64,000 nt of DNA from Epiperipatus broadwayi (lineage: Eukaryota > Onychophora > Udeonychophora > Euonychophora > Peripatidae): assembly GCA_028023455.1 (NCBI GenBank), contig JAQFVV010006238.1:4720572-4784571 (forward strand). The letters run 5' to 3'. The position numbers and the translations under genes are program-made. Below the pieces are notes generated by a model. It saw only the letters and a list, made by a program, of their open reading frames with translations. It searched no databases and was not told where the DNA came from. Below are positions 58,958 to 64,000 of the stretch, piece after piece. Positions within the stretch are counted from its first letter, which is position 1. Each line of letters begins with the position of its first letter.

Positions 58958-59363
58958 TTTATTATCATTAGGTTTGAAATACAGGCATTCTTATACCTGG
59001 AACTTAATTGTAAATATAGGGGTTTGAACTCAGACTTTCAAGCAACCTTCAACTATCCACACTATCTCATACTACTGATACCCATGACCACACACATGTA
59101 GAAAAGATAACTAATCACCAATATGCATATTTCATGCTAAACCAGTGCTCATCAGTTGGTCCAGATTATCATCTCCCACATATATATATAATCAGTACTC
59201 AGTTTATATTAAGATAGGCTTCAATCTGCTCCAACATCCAACTCTTCAACCATTTACCTTTTCTACATGTGTGTGGTAATGTGTAGCCATAGTATGAGAT
59301 GGTGTGAATAGTTGAAGGTTGCTTGAAAGTCTGAGTTCAAATCCCCTATATTTATTATAGTTA
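58958..59363. mobile_element. Palindromic hammerhead element, copy 4, with TSD
   Basis: TTTATTAT-CA-TTA (58,958-58,970) and TTTATTAT-AG-TTA (59,351-59,363) flank a 380-bp insert. Arms about 59,015-59,110 and 59,260-59,355 are inverse copies. The left arm alone carries the ribozyme, on the minus strand, and the one-sided 3' tail (GAAATACAGGCATTC, ACCTGGAAC) is also on the left. Centre sequence AGATAGGCTTCAATC continues the unit seen in the 62 kb copy, shortened in the right arm. Confidence 0.82.
59111..59169 (-). ncRNA. Hammerhead ribozyme with damaged stem II
   Basis: Minus strand core CTGATGA and GAAA intact, cleavage triplet AUA intact, stem I intact (ACCAA/TTGGT and ATAATC with GATTA after a TGG bulge). 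Stem II reads GCACT/AGCAT, where two of five pairs are lost compared with the GTGCT/AGCAT of the 62 kb copies. Reduced or no activity expected. Confidence 0.75.
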
Positions 59364-59803
59364 ATAAAATGTTTCTGAATTACCTCTGCTTGAAAAATGA
59401 GCATTAGTGCAATGTCAACTAATGAAATTTCACTAAATTTAAATCATCTCTAGAGAGTTATTGATGATAGATGTTCCCAAAGACAAAAAAATAATGAAAG
59501 TTCATGTACTGCTAGATTTTTCAAACTAGATTAAGACATCCAATATTTGAAAAAGTGAATAACAAAAGGAAAATATATGAAATAATATTATAATTTGATG
59601 TCTATACTTCTTCAAAGCAATATATGTAATTATATAATTGAATATATTTAATAACCTTCAGCCCAACAGACATTTTGGAAGCATGTCAATAAAAAATACA
59701 TAAAAGAAGCATTAGTGATGATACAGCATTTACCAGGTGGCTCAGGTCCCAATCTCTTGCATATATTTTTAACTAACATATATTCAGTATTTATCAATAA
59801 TAA
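59364..59803. other. AT-rich spacer
   Basis: Nothing recognised. Confidence 0.4.
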
Positions 59804-60084
59804 ATTGTTATATTTTGACTTACAAGTATTAAACTTACTTCACCCATAACATTGGCATGATCCATTCTAGCAAAATACATTAATTGTTATCATTAATCAT
59901 TTATTAAATTAGATATTATCCCTAGCCCAGATATATACATTAATTTTTTTTTTTAATCTGGGCTGGGTATAATTTCTAGTTTAATAAATGATTAATGAAA
60001 GCCATTAATATATTTATGTAGAGTGGATCATGTCAAAATTGTGGTTGGAGTAAGTTTGGCACTTATGAATCAAAATATAACAAT
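59804..60084. repeat. 281-bp palindrome (fold-back element)
   Basis: Arms 59,804-59,932 and 59,956-60,084, 129 bp each with a 23-nt A/T loop. Shared phrases include ATTGTTATATTTTGA, GGCATGATCCATTCTA versus its inverse, CATTAATCATTTATTAAA and CCCAGAT. The arms differ at perhaps one base in five to seven, so it is older than the 62 kb palindrome. It has no hammerhead core and no known terminus. Non-coding. Confidence 0.8.
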
Positions 60085-60932
60085 CATCAGAAATATTGTT
60101 ACAAATATAGGCAAGATAAGATGTACTTTAAAAATAGAATTGGATTGGTCATTTATATAAATAAACTTAGAAATGTTTTGAAGAATGCTAAGAGGGAAGG
60201 ACAACTGTATTAGACAATGAAGATAAATTTGTTTTTGTCTTAGAAATAGAAAGAAAATAGAAAGGAAATAATCTGCAAAAATTACTTTAACATATGGTGA
60301 TGATAATAAGATACATTTAATAAATAGCCCATAAAAATCTCATGGAGAAATCCAGATATTTTTTCTTTTGCTTTATGTAAAATAAAGCTTAAAATGAAGC
60401 ATGTTTATTGTATAAATTCTTTCAGTAGCTCTAAATTGTCATGTAGTAGTCTCTAGAACTCAAGTTCCATGAATTGCGGTTTGGTTCTGTCATTTTTAAT
60501 TCTCAAACTTTTTGTGAACTGTTGAGCAATAAGCTATTAATCATTTTTTACGAGCCCTAAATTAAACATTATTTTATGTTATTTACTTATAAGAATGAAA
60601 AATAAATGTACAAAATATTCTATTTGACTTTAATTTATATTTTACCATTTTAAGAGTATGAAACTACTGAGGTTGTATTTGTAAAGTTTATTGAATATTA
60701 GCAGAATACATATATTTTTTTGAAAATGTAATTAATATGAGAAAATGGTTTACCAAAGAGAATGAATTATAAGTATAGTTTGTAAGTTGTCAAACTATGT
60801 GCCTGAAATGAGTTACTTATTTGTTTCTAAATTAATGAATAATATATTATTATTTATGATAAATAACTTATACTCAATTTTGAATTCATTTGAAGCTAAT
60901 ATCTACTTTTGTTTAATTACTGGCAAAATAGA
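60085..60932. other. Gene-free stretch
   Basis: AT-rich, nothing recognised. Confidence 0.45.
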
Positions 60933-61262
60933 ATGTGATTAATGCTTTAATGTTTTATTAACAATTTGTATGTAATCATGTGGGAGAAAAACCAAAACAT
61001 CTGCATGCACTCACCTATCAATAGATGTTTTAAAAGCATAGGTTAATCACCTATGCTCGGAGTCTATTATTATATAAACCAAGAATGTGCATTAATGCTT
61101 TAAATTTTTATTAGCAATTTATATGAAATCATGTGAGAGGAAACCCAAACATTCAGACATGCACTAATGGTATTAATTTGCTTGCACTCACCTGTCAGTA
61201 GATGTTTTAAAAGCATGAGTGAATCACTCCCACTTAGAGCCTATTATTATATAAACCAATAT
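60933..61262 (+). repeat. Diverged tandem duplication, unit about 150-180 bp
   Basis: 60,933-61,084 and 61,085-61,262 share ATTAATGCTTTAA, AATCATGTG-GAG, GCACTCACCT-TCA-TAGATG, TTTTAAAAGCAT and CTATTATTATATAAACCAA in order. The second unit has about 27 extra bases. GCATAGGTTAATCACCTATGC in unit 1 is a near-perfect small palindrome. The open frame 61,167-61,397 starts in unit 2 and is not recognisable. Confidence 0.8.
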
Positions 61263-61902
61263 CTATTAACTATATTTAATTCAGAACTTGATTCAATTGT
61301 GAGTCTGATAATTCAAATGACAAAGTATTTGTACAAATTTAATTATAGTCATCATAGAAAAGAGATAGTAATTCTACCCACAATGTTGAATAAATAAATA
61401 AATAGGACTGGGAAATGTTATTTAACAACACATTCTAATATAAATTTTTGTATTATTATTCTACTGTTCGATTGAGAATGAAATTTATAAATCAAATGCT
61501 TAGAGTGTATATAAATAAAGTATTAAATAAAAAAATATGTTTAATCACTTAGTCATTAGCAACCATTATTCCAAGACCATTTGGAAATTTTAAAATACAT
61601 AAGGAGTATATGCTTATCAAATTAGTGTTGAATTTTTGGGACAATTTTTTTAATATGCCTTTAACTTTATTTTTATCTATGTGTCTGTGAAATCTTATAC
61701 CATAATTTTCACCTGCATATACATGCATTTTTGATGATAATACATTTTTTTTAGAGTTTGGAAACAATGCAGTAATGTGATTATTAAAAAAATTAAATTT
61801 TTAATTTTATATGAGATTCAGTAATGGTATGAAGTAGTATGTAAAATTTTGTCATTACTGCAACTGTATAAAAGAAAAATTAGAAGAAAAAATTTGATAT
61901 GA
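61263..61902. other. Gene-free stretch
   Basis: Minus-strand open frame 61,549-61,767 (72 aa) has no recognised motif. Confidence 0.4.
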
Positions 61903-62002
61903 AAGTATAGAGGATTTGAACTCAGATTTTCAAGCACCTTTCAACTATCCACACTATCTCATACAACTGATACACATGACCACACACATGTAGAAAAGAT
62001 TA

Positions 62003-62061
62003 ATAATCACCAATATACGTATTTCATGCTAAACCAGCACTCATCAGTTGGTCCAGACTAT
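62003..62061 (-). ncRNA. Type-I hammerhead ribozyme, left arm
   Basis: Identical on the minus strand to the right-arm ribozyme at 62,366-62,424, base for base over 59 nt. Core, stems and AUA cleavage triplet all intact. Predicted cleavage falls between the complements of 62,014 and 62,013. Confidence 0.88.
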
Positions 62062-62183
62062 CATCTCTCACAGATATATATAATAAATGCTCAGTTTATA
62101 TTAAGATAGCAAATCTTCATACTTTAATGGACAGGCTTCAATCCAGTGCAACCTCCAACTTTTTAGCCATCCATATCATTGAA

Positions 62184-62241
62184 AATCTGATGATGAAAAC
62201 TCAAATCCCATGCTGATGCTAATATTATTGCCATGCCCATG
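62184..62241. other. Asymmetric centre of the palindrome
   Basis: 58 nt not shared between arms. It contains CTGATGATGAAAA, which lacks stem II and is not a ribozyme. A spacer of this size would let the hairpin be maintained in the genome. Confidence 0.6.
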
Positions 62242-62365
62242 TTCAATGATATGGATGACTAAAAAGTTGGAAGTTGCACTGGATTGAAGCCTGTCCATTA
62301 AAGTATGAAGATTTGCTATCTTAATATAAACTGAGCATTGATTATATATATGTGTGTGAGAGATG

Positions 62366-62424
62366 ATAGTCTGGACCAACTGATGAGTGCTGGTTTAGCA
62401 TGAAATACGTATATTGGTGATTAT
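62366..62424 (+). ncRNA. Type-I hammerhead ribozyme, right arm
   Basis: Stem I distal ATAGTC (62,366-62,371) pairs with GATTAT (62,419-62,424); TGG bulge (62,372-62,374); stem I proximal ACCAA (62,375-62,379) pairs with TTGGT (62,414-62,418). CTGATGA 62,380-62,386. Stem II GTGCT/AGCAT (62,387-62,391 with 62,397-62,401) around GGTTT; its closing pair is G-U instead of the usual G-C. GAAA 62,402-62,405. Stem III A405-T412 and T406-A411 with loop ACGT. Cleavage triplet AUA, predicted cut after A62,413. All invariant residues present; the bulge in stem I facing loop II is what tertiary-stabilised natural hammerheads use. Confidence 0.9.
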
Positions 62425-62567
62425 TAATCTTTTCTACGTGTGTGTGGTCATGTGTATCAATTGTATGAGATAGTGTGGATAGTTGAAAGGTGCTTGAAAA
62501 TCTGAGTTCAAATCCTCTATACTTACAATTAAGCTCCCAGGTTTGTGAAGAGAGCCTGGTTTCAAAT

Positions 62568-63570
62568 ATTTACATAAATGAAGTAAATTTGGGAAAAAAT
62601 TGACTAAAAAGTAAAAAAAAAAAACAGCTTTCACGAATAAAATCATGAAGTGATCATGTTTAGAAGTCAGATTTTTGACCCGTCAGCAGAGTAACATTTC
62701 CATTGTTTTCCCTGGTGGTATTTTTTGTCAATATTCATTTCGTTTAATATTTAAACTTTTATTTTATATAAGAATTCAATAAATTGGGCTTCACTTGTTT
62801 CTGAATGAAAAAAATCATAAGAACTCATTTTTGAACTTTTTAAATAAAATAAAAAATGAACTGGAACAGGAAACTATAACAATAGGCTTTTGTTTATTGT
62901 CTGGTTGTTTAACATCATTATTAAAAGTAAATTATTGAAATCTGTATTAATTGATTTATACAACCTGAATGAATTTTATTAAGTCATGATAACCCTATGA
63001 AATCTTCTTAAAAAATCTGAAATTGCATTTATAATTATTCGAATACCATAAAAATTCTATTCAACCATCTTTGACAGTGCTTGATTACATGAACGTTGAT
63101 TTTCTTAACTTCTGTTTTCAAAAGTGAAACTTGTTTTAAAAATATCTAAGTGTAAACATAAATATATATATTTTTTAATAATTATTACATAAATATTCAG
63201 AATATTTTTAAATGAATGACAGATTTTTTTTAACTGTAAATAACAATAGAATGGGAATTTATAATTTTATTGATACACCCAATATCAAAGAATTGACCAA
63301 TCTGAAAAACTCCTGAACACTCTAATCAGTGCTTTTTAGATTATTTTCTTAGACTGTTCTGTGGACTATTGGCATCTTTAGATTTTCTTTATAATTAATA
63401 AATAAATATTAAGTTTTTCCGGCAAAATGAATTAAGCATGCAAATGTAATGCTAAAGGTTGCTAAAAGAAAAGGAAGCAAAGCTGAAAAACTAAAACACT
63501 CCATTCAAACAAATGTTTTTGAATGCTTGAGTCAGTAAGTTAAAGAAACTCATCCACTTTTCCATGCCAA
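62568..63570. other. Gene-free stretch
   Basis: AT-rich; nothing recognised. Confidence 0.45.
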
Positions 63571-64000
63571 TACACCTGGGTCTCGTTTTATGCGGTAGAT
63601 AGGTTCCTCAGAAAATGCGCACAAAAGAAATTGCACAAAAATAGACTTAACTTACCTTCAAAAATGGGGGATATATACTGTAATTTTCCAAAAATCACAT
63701 AAAAGCAAAGCAACAACGTAAAATTACTTTAAAATTCACATAAAAAAAATAAGAAAATAAAATATGACTAATAAAAATTTTCAAATTTGAAAAAAAAATT
63801 GATACAAGACAAACTTTTTTTACTTTTTTTATTAACTACAGTATTTAATTTTATTCAAAACAATATATTTTTATGCATAATTTACATTTTTTTTATACAT
63901 GTATGGTATTTTTATTATTATCATTATTTGAGACATCAGATTCATCATGATGTGATGTGAGGTACTGTAGACTCTCCTTAAATGAAGTCAAGAGGAAATA
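63571..64000 (-). mobile_element. Pogo/Tigger-like DNA transposon, copy 2, cut by the window end
   Basis: After TA at 63,571-63,572 the sequence CACCTGGGTCTCGTTTTATG.. runs as the inverse of the right part of copy 1 (42,921 backwards): TAGATAGGTTCCTCAGAAAA, AACTTACCTTCAAA, AAAGCAAAG-AACGTAAAAT, ACAAGACAAACTTTTTTTA and ATGCATAATTTACA all correspond. Near 63,935-63,960 TCAGATTCATCATGATGTGA matches the acidic C-terminal coding piece of copy 1. The element continues beyond the window. Confidence 0.8.

Larger units (their letters stand above)
61903..62567 (+). mobile_element. Palindromic hammerhead element, copy 5, youngest and most complete
   Basis: Arms 61,903-62,183 and 62,242-62,524 (about 282 nt) are near-identical inverse copies with a 58-nt asymmetric centre. 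Each arm, read outward from the centre, has: a 90-nt leader (GGATTGAAGCCTGTCC and so on), a TATATATGTGTGTGAGAG tract, the 59-nt hammerhead, about 100 nt containing box-B-like GTTCAAATCC, and the end. The 3' tail (TTACAATTAAGCTCCCAGG to GCCTGGTTTCAAA) follows only the right arm, to about 62,567. So the layout is an inverted partial copy, then a forward copy with tail, as seen for Penelope-like insertions. No TSD could be recognised in the flanks. Open frames at 62,176-62,379 and 62,434-62,646 are palindrome artefacts. Confidence 0.88.

Noticed and set aside
62187-62202. CTGATGATGAAAA in the centre of the 62 kb palindrome
   Set aside because: No stem II can form; spacing too short for a hammerhead.
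62176-62646. Minus-strand open frames across the 62 kb palindrome
   Set aside because: They read through the inverted arms and the ribozyme; palindromes generate paired frames on both strands.

Overview
This is an AT-rich eukaryotic window, most likely from an invertebrate animal genome; I could not name the species. I found no complete host gene, no rRNA gene, no free-standing tRNA gene and no CRISPR array. Every long open frame that can be explained comes from a decayed mobile element or from low-complexity DNA. The mix points to a metazoan: a Merlin-type DNA transposon, hAT and pogo/Tigger-like elements, mariner fragments, several non-LTR retrotransposons, a tRNA-derived SINE and hammerhead-ribozyme retroelements. 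No autonomous element in the window has an intact coding sequence.

The most striking content is a family of short elements that carry hammerhead ribozymes (HHRs). They lie at about 0.40-0.72, 4.73-5.21, 56.2-56.6, 57.74-57.81 (5'-truncated), 58.96-59.36 and 61.90-62.57 kb. Most are inverted dimers: two arms of one unit facing each other around a small centre. The copy at 61,903-62,524 has arms of about 282 nt that are nearly identical. Each of its arms holds the same 59-nt type-I hammerhead, one per strand. Two copies have target-site duplications (TSDs) of 13-16 bp. A Pol III box-B-like GTTCAAATCC lies about 100 nt after the ribozyme, and a box-A-like TGG(C/T)T(C/T)AGCA overlaps ribozyme stem-loop II. 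A second set of simpler motifs (CTGANGA, short hairpin, GAAAC, with minimal stem III) is scattered at 2.9, 11.7, 14.0, 20.25, 42.95 and 52.65 kb. These resemble the minimal hammerheads known from Penelope-like elements. The 2.9 kb copy is again a palindrome, flanked by an exact 13-bp TSD.

Layout: 0-7 kb is AT-rich DNA with three ribozyme-associated elements. 7-11 kb holds an RTE-like LINE fragment, a diverged minisatellite and a jockey-like RT fragment. 12.4-15.5 kb holds a local repeat cluster, a minimal-hammerhead repeat and a Merlin transposase pseudogene. 18 kb has a SINE and TCTA-rich DNA. 20.4-27.5 kb is one long L1/Tx1-like LINE (ORF1 with RRM and zinc knuckle, ORF2 with endonuclease and RT) broken by frameshifts and by a 188-bp hairpin MITE. 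A related 5'-truncated LINE is at 29.1-30.3 kb. 34-38.9 kb holds mariner remnants, a third LINE type and a 428-bp hAT element with an exact 8-bp TSD. 42 kb and 63.6 kb hold two oppositely oriented copies of a Tigger-like element. 44-46 kb holds mariner fragments next to an RTE fragment. 48.8 kb holds two small hairpins with different stems and an identical loop. 51-56 kb is a nest of MITEs, a second SINE copy and RTE fragments. 56-62.6 kb is the hammerhead cluster, with a hAT MITE and a 281-bp palindrome.

The elements do not form a pathway. What links them is parasitism: the SINE and the hammerhead elements lack proteins and must depend on reverse transcriptases encoded elsewhere, and the MITEs depend on transposases encoded elsewhere.
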